A stretch of DNA of 64,000 bases. It comes from Loxodes magnus. Taxonomy: Eukaryota > Ciliophora > Karyorelictea > Loxodida > Loxodidae. Each line of letters opens with the position of its first letter. The stretch's first letter is position 1. This document shows positions 40,401-52,330 of the stretch, one piece after another. The stretch lies in the NCBI GenBank assembly GCA_946699065.1, contig CAMPDV010000022.1, positions 748,501 to 812,500 of the forward strand, in the 5' to 3' direction. The position numbers and the translations under genes are program-made. Under the pieces are notes generated by a model, which did no database searches, was not told the DNA's origin, and saw nothing but the letters and a program-made list of their open reading frames with translations.

Positions 40401-40878
40401 TCAAACGAAAAATAAAGAGATTAAGAGCAAAATAATTATTAAAATGAATAGAAGTTAAAATCTAAAATGTTTAAAATTAAATTAGATTAAAATATAAAGA
40501 AATAAATAAATAATAAATTAGGATGTTTTTTATTTTTAACTTTATTATTTTTGCTAGTTTGAAAGAGACGTTTAAATTTACCTGGTTCTTTAATTTTAAA
40601 TTGCTTTAGAAATATTTAAAAGTAACAAGTTAATTTAAGTGTAGAAAGTTAGATAAAAGATATTAATTTTAAATATAAACATTTAATTAATTTTTGTAGG
40701 TAAGATTTACAAGTAGCCCAAAATATATTAATAAGTTAAGTTTTAAGAAAGAGATCTTAATAAAATTTTTAATTAATAATAAAAGAAACATAATGTGGTT
40801 ACTTATAGACATTTTAACATTTAAGAATTAAATAGAATTTTTTTATTTATTATAACCATAAAATTTAGAAAATGTGTT
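37466..40878. other. Long AT-rich interval, possible unrecognised gene
   Basis: No motif. A plus-strand frame from ATG 38434 runs 373 codons without any TGA to 39555, and includes a run with no stop-like codons and balanced residues (DKNPCIYEKKFKFEIRQEINRL). However, strand skew varies along it and such runs are expected by chance in this composition, so it is not called. Confidence 0.35.
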
Positions 40879-43800
40879 TCATTCAGAAAAATCCCTTAAC
40901 TATATGTCATTTGAAGCCTTAAGCTCTTCTAAGCCTTGAATACTTTGAAGTTCTTATATTTAAGATGAGATTTAGAAGAGCTAATCTTGAGCTTTCAAAT
41001 TATAGTTTCCTTCTGGTAGGTTTTAATTTGCAGAATTTGGGAAATCATAATCTTTTAGCTTAGTTATATTGCTTGTTTCTTCTTGATTAGCTTTTGTATT
41101 CATTTCAAATATCGAGTTGCTTTGTTGCTGAGAAAAATTAAGATTAGGTTAGTTAAAATAAGAAAACTAATTGCAGCTATTATCTAGAACAATATGCTAT
41201 AAATAGAAATATAGGGAAAAGTACTTAGAGTCAAATAAGAAATGCTCATTATTGAGCTATTAGCTGGCTAATAACCTTCTAAAGTTATAAAATGCTCTCT
41301 GATTTTAAATAAACTGCTGCAAAATTTATTGATTATCTTTAAGCTAATAAGTTCATCTGAATAAGTAAGTTTCATCTAGTTGAAAAACAGTTATAAGAGT
41401 TTGAATCTTTCTTTAATACTATTAGCCAACAACTACACAAAAAAAACAGCTAGCTATGAAAGCGAACATGTAAATTCGTTCATCAATTGAGATCTAAACA
41501 GACAACCTAATAATTTGAATAAAGGCATGGCTCATATTACAGAATAGCAAAATTAACATCCAATAATTTATTTTTGGATAGCTACATGGCTTTGTCTTGT
41601 AAGTATAAAATGTTAGTAAGATTAAGGCAATAAAATAGATAATTGAATGGAAAATTTTTGTTTTTTTCCCAAAGAGTAAATTAGTTATAACAAAGAACAT
41701 TTGGAAAACTCTGTAATTAACCAAGTAATTCTTTTTGTATTTAATTTTCATCAAATTACCATAAAGCTCTTGTCAAAGAAGTATTGTTTAAGTTCCAAAA
41801 ATTGTATAAAAGGCATAGCTTATAGTACACAAAACTGTAAATAAAAGATGAGTTTCTTACCAACATTTCATATTGCAATCTTTGTAGTGAAAAGATTCAG
41901 TAAAATCTAGGCTTCCACTATGATCACTATCCACACCTTAAATGCAGATAAATTAATCTAAAAAATTTCAGTTTAAAGGAAGAAAAAAACTGTAAGTAAG
42001 AAAAGGTCCAAAGTAGTATGCTAAACTTCCTATAACATTTAAAATGATATAATTCTAAAATTCAAGTCTTAGAATAATAGCGATAAAACTAAATATCCAT
42101 AAAAATGCTATGATGGATGCAAATAATTAGTTGACATATTAATCATTCTCTGATGCGCCAAATATATTAACAAAATCAAGTCGAACACAACTTAAAACAA
42201 ATTAAGTGAAATATCCATAACTTGAAATATCAGGTCCAACTGAAATGATTTATAAGAAGTATAAAACTAAGTTTAGCATATAAATAAAATCTCAAGTAGA
42301 CATAACAAATATATTTTATAGTTCTTTAAATTAATAATCACTTTATAACGTCGCTTCACATATCGAAACTACAATTAATAAACCAATCATTATTATAGCT
42401 ACTATATAAAACAGTATTTCTCCATTTTTAAAATCCTAAATATCTCTTTACTTAAAAGGACATTATAAATTTCACTAATCGTAAAATATACCACTACATC
42501 CATCTCCTCACATTGGCTAGACTTAGAAGTCAAAAATTATATGACATGTCACACAGAAGACACCTATATTTTAAATGCTTCATTTTTAATTATCATCTTA
42601 TCGATAATTCATAATTACTCATGGCAAAGCCTATCTATCATTTGAAGATCAATCTATGGAAACTTTTCCTGTAGCTCCCACAAATTTAACTGTTCGAATT
42701 TCTTTTATTATATTTTCTTGATTTGTATAGTTTTTCCCTGCAGTTATTAAGCTTTATAAAGCATAAACACCTAAAAGTATTGCATCAAATTCTAGAAGCG
42801 CATAGTTAGCTATTTATTATCCTTTGAAATACTAAGAACTTAATTCTAATACATTTTAACCTAAATCTCCTAACGCTCCGACTGACATAAATTAAATTGC
42901 TCCTTTCACGGCAGCTTAAATTTTGAATTTTTGTTCGTCTTGATCTATAAAATTCTAAGTAAGTCACGAAAAAGCTATAAATTCAAAATCTCCTTCTCTC
43001 GCTCCTAAATCGTAGAAGTATTTGATTATAGATTTTGCATCATCTTCATAAACTATAATGAGTACAACTCTTACTTATCTATAAATTTCTTATACAACTA
43101 GTTATCAGGATTCATCACTTCCTTATGCCTTTAAGTTTTGAATTTTTCTGTTTTAGTTAACGATATTAATTTGATAGTGGCTTGATTCATTTACGAAATA
43201 ACTATAAATTCCCAATGATCAAGCTGTTTCTTGGTAAATTACTCCAACTTTTTTTCAACCTCTTAGATAGCAAGTTCAAGCTACCATAACTGCGGAATAA
43301 GCATCCGATGGAATCGTTCGAACGAAATAAGGAAATTTTTGTTTATTGGATAATTCTGGAGCTGAATTATCGCCAGAAATACAAGTAATGGCAAAATTTT
43401 GCTATTCAAAAAAGTGATAAAGAGCAATAGTATTTGAACTAGTTTCTGGCATATAGTGAATCAACCCATAAGAATCTTTTTTAGCATTTCATTCTCTGTA
43501 AGCATATTCATAATCAAAATACTCAGCTCCAGTATAAACTTTAGTCGAGCTTATTTAATAATAAGGCATTATCTTACTATATGTATTTACTCAATAAACT
43601 CCAAATTCTCTTCCTTAGTAATAATAGTTTACCCACTAAACTTAACGTCCATCTGGATTTCTTTAATCAGAAACGAGACTAATCTAAATTTGTGCTAAAC
43701 TATTATCAGGAGTGGTTATTGTTCCATCAGGTCAAAATAGTTCTTGGTTATAGAAGATAGAAGTTTCATTAATAAACCCTACCACCTTCACAGTATCATT

Positions 43801-44775
43801 CTGAACATTTAAAATTTGATATTGTATACTCTAGCTCAAGAACATTTTTCTTACTAATTGGTCTATTTAAGTGCTTAAAATAGAATGATTACTTTTAATA
43901 ATCAAAAAGAGCTCTTAGAATAATAGTTCAGTGTAATAAAGCTGGAACTAAAGATGGGTTTTAGTTATTCTTGCTCCAAAACTAAATCCTATAAAGCCAT
44001 TTAAGTTATACTTATTAACTAGTTTCCAGATTTATCTTGAATTTTAGAAGCTCATAATGAACGCTTTAATGTTATATCCTTTTTACAAGAATCTATGCAG
44101 AAAAGTTTCAAAATTTAAGCTAATCATGCTGTAAAATTTTGACATTCCTTTTTGGTAAATTTCTTCTGTTATAATGCATAGTTGTAACTCTTAATTACTA
44201 TAAGTTGGAATTATTCATTCAAATTCCATGTTTTTTAGCTCATATTATAAAATATGAGATTCATTATTAGAAAATTCATCTCTAAAATACCCCAAGGACT
44301 TTCATTAAAATTACCTCAAAAATCTGGTTATTGGTTCTGTTAGTTACTATGCATTTGGTAATATAAAGTGAGTAAAATTTCCTCATATTTTTCTCTTTTG
44401 CATTTACTGCTAAACAACTAAATGGTGAATTCTATATTTATTAGAAAGAATCGAAATAGCAATGCTGGTTTATAAATGATCTGTCATATCTATAACGTAA
44501 TTCAAATTTTTTTGGCTTCCTAAGGATATTAAATTTTCAATCTGCTGAATCAAATTTCAGTCTCTTATAATTTCAACGATTTGAATATCCAAATTTTATC
44601 CACTCTTTTAAAAGACTTCATTATAATTTTATTTTAAATTCTTCTTAAATTAAGTAATCAGGAAATCGTAATCAACTTCTATTTTTAAGTCTTTTTCATA
44701 TATAAACATTAGTTTTAAAGCTTCTAGCTTAAGAAGGACTATTGACAAATAAATAAAATACCTCAATCCAGCCAT
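40879..44775 (-). CDS. Class C GPCR-like receptor with ligand-binding and multi-pass membrane domains
   Basis: A 1298-residue predicted surface receptor in one unbroken frame, ATG 44775 (TTAAATG) to TGA 40881-40879. The first 20 residues form a signal peptide (MAGLRYFIYLSIVLLKLEA). The large extracellular part (to about 780) resembles the periplasmic-binding/ANF ligand-binding fold of metabotropic glutamate, GABA-B and related receptors: FWPDGTITTPDN near 347, then IALYHFFEQQNFAITCISG, PELSNKQKFPYFVRTIPSD and KKVGVIYQ. A cysteine-bearing linker follows. From about residue 787 to 1120 there are seven or more hydrophobic spans (EILFYIVAIIMIGLLIVV first). The 160-residue C-terminal tail is hydrophilic and Gln/Asn-rich, and probably cytoplasmic. 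The exact span count decides between a true 7TM receptor and a ciliate-specific variant. Numerous TAA, TAG and TGA codons are sense. Confidence 0.88.
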
Positions 44776-47700
44776 TTAATTTATTATATCTTACACTAGA
44801 TTCTGACTTTAAATACGCTTTAAAATATTTAAACTTAAATTTTTTTATTTATTTCTAATAAAATGTATATGAATCAAACTAAAAGAGAATTGCTATCTTT
44901 ATCTAGTTTAATAATTATAGATAAAAGAATATATTTGAGTCATTCTATAATGATATTTTGTATTGTTAAGTACAGAACTTAATAGTTATAGTTGCTATTT
45001 TGACTTCAAGTAAATTACTAATTTTTATTATTTCTTAAAGTGTTTACAAGATATTATGTCCTCACTTTGATTATGTATATATTGTAATTAGCATATTTAA
45101 TACAATCAAATGTAGAATTCTTTCTCTTTGCATTAAGTTTCTTGTAAATATAACATTATAATGGACTAAAATTGCTGAGTTTCGAGTGTAATTAATAGAA
45201 TTATCTTGGCTGCAAATTTATTAGTATATAATGTTTTCCTTCCTATGATTTCCTTTTAACTTCTTGTTGAAATTTATTACAAAAAGGCATAGAAGTTTTC
45301 TGATAACCTACTTCAAAATAATTTATCCACAAGTAGAACAACTATTCCTTCTTTAAGGAAGAACTAGCAGTGATATTTAAGGGGTAGTGCTTTATCTTAA
45401 TGTATATGGTTTAACTTTATAAATATTCATCCTTTATAATTAAGTCCCTATTTATTTAAATAATTCATAATTAGGAATATAATTTGTCTTTAAAGTTGAT
45501 AAATAGAATATTATTTTAAAAAATTAGCATAACAAATGGGTTCTTACTATTTATTTATATAACTCATACTAAGCATAATATCCATTAATCTACCCAATTA
45601 TTTAATGTAAAATTAAGATTTCTTGGGTAATTTGTCTTAAGAATTAATTTCGCATTGCATTTAGATTAATTTAGGACTATATTTGTTATTATGCTAATTA
45701 TAAATTTTACTAGTGTTTAGTGATTTAATTAATTTTCTAATCTAGCTACTCTTAATAATTATAAAGTTAATAAATGTTTTCCCTTTATTATACTAGCATG
45801 GTTCAAACAGGTTTTTTCGTTTATCGCTAATTAATTTATCATAAAATTAGATTCTTCTTGCTTGTTCTGATGCTTATATTAATAATCTTGCTTCTGAATT
45901 TTATTGAATTAATGACTAAAGGGATTTCGAGGCTTATTCCTAATATTTAGATTAAATTTATTTGAAGTATTCAATTAAACCTTAAATTAACTAAAATATA
46001 CCTAAATTTTTGATATAATAGCCATTTAAAAGGCATCTTAAGCTAGTTAAGAAAAAGCACTTTTAATTAAGTTCTTAAGCTACATTATATAAAGCTTTAA
46101 CTAAAAGATTTAGTTTTATTTATAAATCTTAAGCAATAAGTCCATTGAAGTTTTCAATTTCAGTGGCACTTTGCTAATTAATTAAGTTCTTTATTTTTTT
46201 CATCGCTCTTTATCCTTTTTATTTTAAGATACCATTTGGATTAAAATTCTTAATAGGGATGGGATTGATTTAATTTAAAGCAGGTATAAGCTGATCAAAG
46301 TACATATAAAGCAATAGTTAATACAATAGTTAGGAATAACTAGATTTATAGTTATAACTATGTGATTAATATATTAAATATACTAAACATTAGCTATAAT
46401 TCATCTCTATAAGGGTTATACACTTTATTAAGAATAGTGATCTATTACCTTCACTATTTCATTTCATAGTTAAACATCTAAAGATTAAACATAATCACTT
46501 AGCTATACATTTTGGACAATATTATATATAAAAAGTCCAAAAGTTGTCTAATTTATCGTTAAAATTTTTCAAATAACTAAAAAGTTTCTTAAAGTTCAAG
46601 AGATATGCTCTTTTTTAGCCCAGAGACTAAAATGCTTTATATGTCTTTATTACTAAAACAATATTAAAGCTTATTTAATATAATAATTACATTTTACATT
46701 GGACTTTTTCACTTATGCTCAGATAAAAATTACAAAAAGTATTCTATAAAGACTTAGTTACTTTTTCCAATTATACGCACTTTTGTTTCTCATAAGTTTC
46801 TTTTTCAAGGGCCTAATAGTTCTATAAATAAGATAATAGAGGGAACATTTTATAATACAATTGATTTTCATTTAGCATACAGGAGATGTTATTTGAAGCT
46901 CATTTTTTACTAGAAAATGTTATAGCCATATAGCTCTATTTTTGCTGTTGGAGTTAATTTTTCTAAATATTAGATTTTGGTTACAAATTTACGTAACGGA
47001 AAAATGAATATAGGTACAATGTATTCAAATGGACCAATAGTTAATTGACCTTTAAAAATTAGTTTCTTTATTTAATTTATTCTTAAAATTTTAGAAGTAC
47101 TATGACTTAAATTTGAAGACTATAAGCCTTATTAAGTTTAAAATACTTATATATAATTTTAATGCTTGATATGCTCAGAATCCTCTAGTTTAAGTTTTAA
47201 GCATGATAGCTTTAATATTTTAAGTAAGGTTATTTAATATAATAGAAATTGGCTGTATAAGTAAATACTTTGAATAAAGTTATATTTCTTTAACTTAATA
47301 ACTCTTGTAGTTTGCTTAAAATGCATATGTTTATATTTTAAACTTAATATAGTGAATTTTCTAATTACATAATTGGATTACACCTAATTTGGATTTAAAT
47401 AACTTAATTATTATAAAATTAAGTTCTATCATAAATTTAAAATTTTATCTCTTAATCTATTATAAACTTAGATTGCTAAGAAGAGCTATTTTATTAATTA
47501 TACAATTAAAATAAACTTTCAAAATGCTTTGACTAATTAATATAAGCTAAAGAAACTAAAATTTAAACAACTAGTTAATTGTGAAAGCAACCTTAAAGCA
47601 TACAATTAGCTAAAGATATTAATTTATTATTTTACTTATTTTAGTTAAAGTAGATTATACATCATACTATTATCTTAGAAATTTAAGATTAAATCTAAAT

Positions 47701-47829
47701 TAATATTCAATTTAAGTTAGATAAATTTCATTATATTATGCATATTTAAAAGAATAGTTCCAAAGACTTGTGCTTATATCTTCAATTGCTAATCTCTTTT
47801 ATGATCACTTATCTTATAAAAGATATTTT
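44776..47829. other. AT-rich intergenic region
   Basis: Likely holds the receptor promoter near its right-hand 5' end. No motif was seen on either strand. Confidence 0.45.
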
Positions 47830-49588
47830 ATGTCTTAAGAGGGGAGTTGGCAACCATCTAAAATTAAAGAGTTAGCAAATACCATAATAAAGCTATTTTT
47901 TTAAAATTAGTGAATTTAAAAATTAAGAGATAAAATATAAAATTCAACCCTTCTTATAAAGCAGAAAAACAAATGGTCAGTGTAGTAATTTTCATATAGA
48001 AATTAAATAGCTGGTAAAAATTAAAGCGTAGATAGTAGGAAAATGATTTATTTTATAAATATAAGACATAAGTAAATATAGAGCTTTAGATTATTTTAAT
48101 AGATTCCTTAGTTACAATTATAAGAAGATATTAATTAAGTTTATTTCTATTTAATATTCCAAATTATTTAGCTTTATCTACATTTTTTTAAGAAAATAGA
48201 CCATTAAAGTCTCCTCCATTTACTAGAAGACTTAAAATTAGGTATTAAATAAAATACTGAAATAGCAAAGGATATATAAGAAGTTTATATAGGCTGCTTT
48301 GCTTATACAGATGTTTTAGCATTATTAAGCGAATTAGAATTTGAAAAGCGGAATTAAATAAATAGAAAATTATTGAAAATACAATAAACATAGGACTCTT
48401 GAGTATAGAAAGAGTTAAAGCTTTTTAATAACTAGTTCTTAAAATAGAAGAAGCCATTTGTTTTGAAAAACTTAAGAAAACAAATTTGAAGCAGAGTAAA
48501 AGATTTAAGTCCGAAACATAGGCAAATTATTTATAAACAAAGAAATAATGCCTTATAATACAGGAATGAAGATAAAAACTTTTATAAGTTCTATGTTTAG
48601 TTATGGGGCAAAAATAGATCCATATTTTGAACAATTTGTATAAAGCAAATAATGGAATAATTAAAATTCCTATAAAGAAGATTTTTAAGAGCTAATAAAG
48701 ATGCACTTTTTGTGTATAGAATGAAATGTTGGAATATGAACTATAATTTAGGAATTTTAAGCACTATTTATGATAGAAAAACTTAAGACTTAGAAGCAAA
48801 TTATTAGAAAATAAAGGAAAAGCACTAGATGAACTTTGGAATAGCTAAATAGATAGAAGAACTTCATATTGAATAATATTTCACTATGATAAAAACAGAA
48901 TTAGTAATAAGGACAATGATATTTTTATAGATGATGAATCGAACAATAAAAATGAAAGTAAAAGATTATTCGTGCAATATGAGATAAAGATTTTATGAAG
49001 AAGGTGAAGAATGGATGAGATGATAATATTATTGCAATATAAAGGTTTTTGATTTGACGAGTTTATAACAGGATTATCAAAATATTTAAGATATAAAAAA
49101 TATAGAAAAGAAGAAACATTTTATATCTTTTGACTAAGAAAAAAATGCAATGGTAGAAAGGATTGTCTAAAAAAACTCAAGAAGAAATTAACAAATGCCT
49201 TTTTTATGATATCTAAAAGAAACACAAAAGACATATCATAGAATAATGCGAAAAGCATAAAGAAGGAAGAGAAAAATGTATTGATAACTTGTAAATAATA
49301 AAATAAAATTGAAAAGAGATGTAATTGTTTGATATTATATGAGAAACTGCCTAATTTGAAAAGAATAAGAACATAAGAGTTAGAAAAGAAAATTAAAATA
49401 GATTAAGAAGTTAAAGAATTCATCAGCAAAATTATTTTAAAAAAATTTATATATAGGAAATAAAATATAATGAAGCCAAAAATAAAGTAAATGATGTAGA
49501 GCTGGCAAAGGATAGTTTTTATGAGTCTATAGCAACTTAATAAAGAAAACAAGATACAGGACAGAACATTAGAATAAGTTAAAGGTGA
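47830..49588 (+). CDS. Probable coiled-coil protein, exon structure unresolved
   Basis: From ATG 47830 (TTTTATG) one frame gives a convincing start (MSQEGSWQPSKIKELANTIIKL) and long acidic/basic helices (EDLKLGIKQNTEIAKDIQEVYIG, LALLSELEFEKR, KIKEKHQMNFGIAKQIEELHIEQ). The plus strand is strongly purine-rich from 48250 on. After about 49160 the best text moves to another frame (KKTQEEINKCLFYDIQ, EQCEKHKEGREKC, VELAKDSFYESIAT), ending at TGA 49586-49588. A third frame looks coding to about 49740. A short intron would explain each shift, but I found no convincing GT...AG of the right length, so frameshift mutations (a decaying gene) are an alternative. No domain is recognised. Confidence 0.45.
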
Positions 49589-50202
49589 AATTACTTAAGC
49601 ATATAAAATTGAGCTAATAAATGAAGGTAAATAGAATACAAACATTTAAAGAGAGAGAGCAACACATAAATAAAGTCACGAACGAGATTGAAAAAAAACT
49701 TTTATTTAAAAGATATTCTTGAAGAGATTGAGACGTAAATAAATTAAAAAACTGCATGTCAATGGGATGCTTCACACTTTATAATCTAATTTTTTGTTTG
49801 CTTTTAACAGAATTTACTAATTTGATCTTTTTGTAGTGAATAATCTTTAAACTAGTAATTATAGAAATTTAATTTGAATTTTGATAAATAGGACTTGGAG
49901 CTTATTTAGAGAGTGTATTTATTTAAAAAATAGATTATAAAGAAATATATATTTACTTTATATGAAATTATTTTAATAAATATATATCTGGAATTAGTAT
50001 TAGATCTATTAACTGATTTTACTGTTTATTCATTTACAAAAAGGCAGAATTTAACTATTAAAATACATTAATTTAAATTTTAGAGATGATTTAATAAATA
50101 TTATTAAGAGCTTTTATTCTAAATCTTAATGATAGAGTTAGCTTAATGCGCTATAGACAACCATCTTTATGTATTTAAAATCTTTCAGTTTAATTCTAAA
50201 TA
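49589..50202. other. Intergenic before the CDP-DAG synthase gene
   Basis: 49589-49740 is still purine-rich and may belong to the previous gene. The remainder is AT-rich and presumably holds the promoter of the next one. Confidence 0.45.
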
Positions 50203-51519
50203 ATGAAAACTAAGGAAGCTAAAAAGGAAAATGTTAAAAGAACAAAAGCTAAGTAAAGACCAAATGTTGCTTCAGAGTTTAAGTCAGATTACGAAGTGAC
50301 AAGCTAATCTGAAAATGAAATTCGTAATAATTTGGCTGCTAACCAACCGCTAAGTAATAGAGTTTATAGTTTTAAGGTAAGAACAATATGGACTATTATA
50401 ATGTTAGTAGTTTTCATTTTAGTATTAGCCGCTGGGCATTTTTATTGTTGTCTTTTAGTTCTAGTAGCAAACATTTGCATATTCAATGAAATTATATCCC
50501 TTAAGAGAAATATATAATTAGAGTAAAAATTACCACTTATACCTTATAAATTGAGTTGACTGCTTTTCGCTGTAACAGTTGCTTATACCTCTTCTTAGCT
50601 GCTTTAAGACAGAGTTGGAGATATAGTTCTAAAATATTAGTTATTAGCTTTTTGGTTCAAATATTTGCATTTAATCTGCTTTAGCTTTTACATAGCAGGA
50701 TTTCTTATATTTGTTCTCACTTTACAAAAGCATCATTATAATTACTAATTTAAATAGTTAGGATGGGCTATATGTGCTCTGTCTTTGTGTACTATAGAAA
50801 CTGCTTTTATTTTTGTTAACATTTACGATGGACTATTTTGGTTCATTGTTCCCTGCACTTTAGTTATAGTTAACGATTCGTTTGCATATATATTTGGCTT
50901 CTTCTTGGGAAAGACTCCCTTAATTTAATTGAGTCCAAAGAAAACTTAGGAAGGGTTTGCTGGCGGTTTTATATGCACGATTTTTTGAAGTATATTCGTA
51001 AGTTTTGATATTAGATAACTAGTCTTCTGATTGATTTCCAGTTTCTTGTTTGTCCTTAAAAATATATTCAATTCACACCTTTCAAGTATGAAACTTGCGA
51101 AATTTCCGGAGTGTTTTAACCAAAAGTCTATGAAATCCCATTTCTATACACATTTATCACTCTAGCTCCTGTTTAAATCCATACCTTCATACTAAGCATT
51201 TTTGCAGCAATAATTGCTCCATTTGGAGGCTTTTTTGCGTCCGGGTTCAAGAGAGCATTCAGAATAAAAGATTTCGGGGATAGCATTCCAGGACATGGAG
51301 GAGTAACAGATAGAATGGATTGTCAAATAATGATGGTAATATTTAATCCTTTAGGGCTTATTTACATATGTATATTTGCGCTAAATTTTACTAACCAATT
51401 TAACTAGCATTAGTAACCTTTTGCTATAAGTCTCCACACTCTAAGTAGAAGATCAAATGAAAATTCTCTGGCATCTGGAAAATACTTTAACAGATAAAAA
51501 TTTATATGCTGCCTATTGA
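50203..51519 (+). CDS. CDS1: Phosphatidate cytidylyltransferase (CDP-diacylglycerol synthase)
   Basis: Makes CDP-diacylglycerol from phosphatidic acid and CTP, the precursor of phosphatidylinositol and related lipids, in the ER membrane. Exons 50203-50997, 51015-51335 and 51355-51519 join to 426 residues; ATG 50203, stop TGA 51517-51519. After a hydrophilic N-terminus (about 60 residues) come multiple membrane spans, FxIVPxxxVIx[16 protein letters not shown], LSPKKTxEGFAGGF, VCPQKY and the complete family signature [12 protein letters not shown]...[14 protein letters not shown]. The C-terminal [15 protein letters not shown] matches the end of animal CDS1/CDS2, confirming the third exon. The normally Trp residue in KKTWEGF is Gln here, encoded by TAG (50947). 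TGA is Trp at 50557 and 50986. Confidence 0.95.
50998..51014 (+). other. 17-nt intron 1 of CDP-DAG synthase
   Basis: GTAAGTTTTGATATTAG. Its removal shifts frame 1 to frame 0 exactly where family similarity demands. Confidence 0.92.
51336..51354 (+). other. 19-nt intron 2 of CDP-DAG synthase
   Basis: GTAATATTTAATCCTTTAG. It lies just after the DRMDCQIMM codons; removal restores the conserved C-terminus and a TGA stop. Confidence 0.92.
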
Positions 51520-52330
51520 ACTAATACCTTTTTAAAAACTAAACAAGTTTTAATTTTCCTTACTATTAAGCTTAAGCAAATCTTCCTACTTAAACCTATA
51601 ACTAATTCTACTTACTCATATTTAGCAAAAAGCCTATAAATAAATCTTTAATTATATACATACAGGATTACTTATATGCACCTATTAATATTTTTATTAT
51701 TTAAAACTTATTTATTTGACTATCTCATCTATTTAGTTTATATATTCTCTAGTGTGTATACATTAAATAACTTCATAAGAATTATACAGAAAGATGTGTA
51801 AAATGATATATAATCGTATAAAAATAAGCTAGTAGGCTTGGATATGGATATTTAGATTCATCCTATTAATAAATAATTTAGACTTTGGTTGATAGATTTA
51901 TATAAGATGAAGCTAACTAACTAAATATAGGTTCTAAGCAAGTATGTTTAGTTAGTGATTATGGATTTTTAGAATATAGCCATATAATAAAGAATGCTAG
52001 CTTTTTTTAAGATAGGTAAACTATTTAATTATAAGAAGCTTTTAAAAAATAAAGGATTTAAATCTTTATTAAGTCATTATCTATTTTATAGAGAACTAAA
52101 TAAATAAATAAATGATGAAGAGAATGTAGTAATAGTTTAAATTTAGATAGTTTTAATTACCATATCATTTAATAAAATTGGTAGGATGATTTATTTAAAT
52201 TTAGCAATATATTGATTGAAATTTGAAATAATAAGCTTGATCTTATAAGGTAAAGTGTTTCTAAAAGATGAAGGTATAAATATATTAATTATATTTAATT
52301 TTTAATAAATTTAGTATTTAAGTTATTATT
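51520..52330. other. Intergenic between convergent genes
   Basis: AT-rich, shared 3' flank of the plus-strand synthase and the minus-strand gene ending at 52331. No gene seen. Confidence 0.5.
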
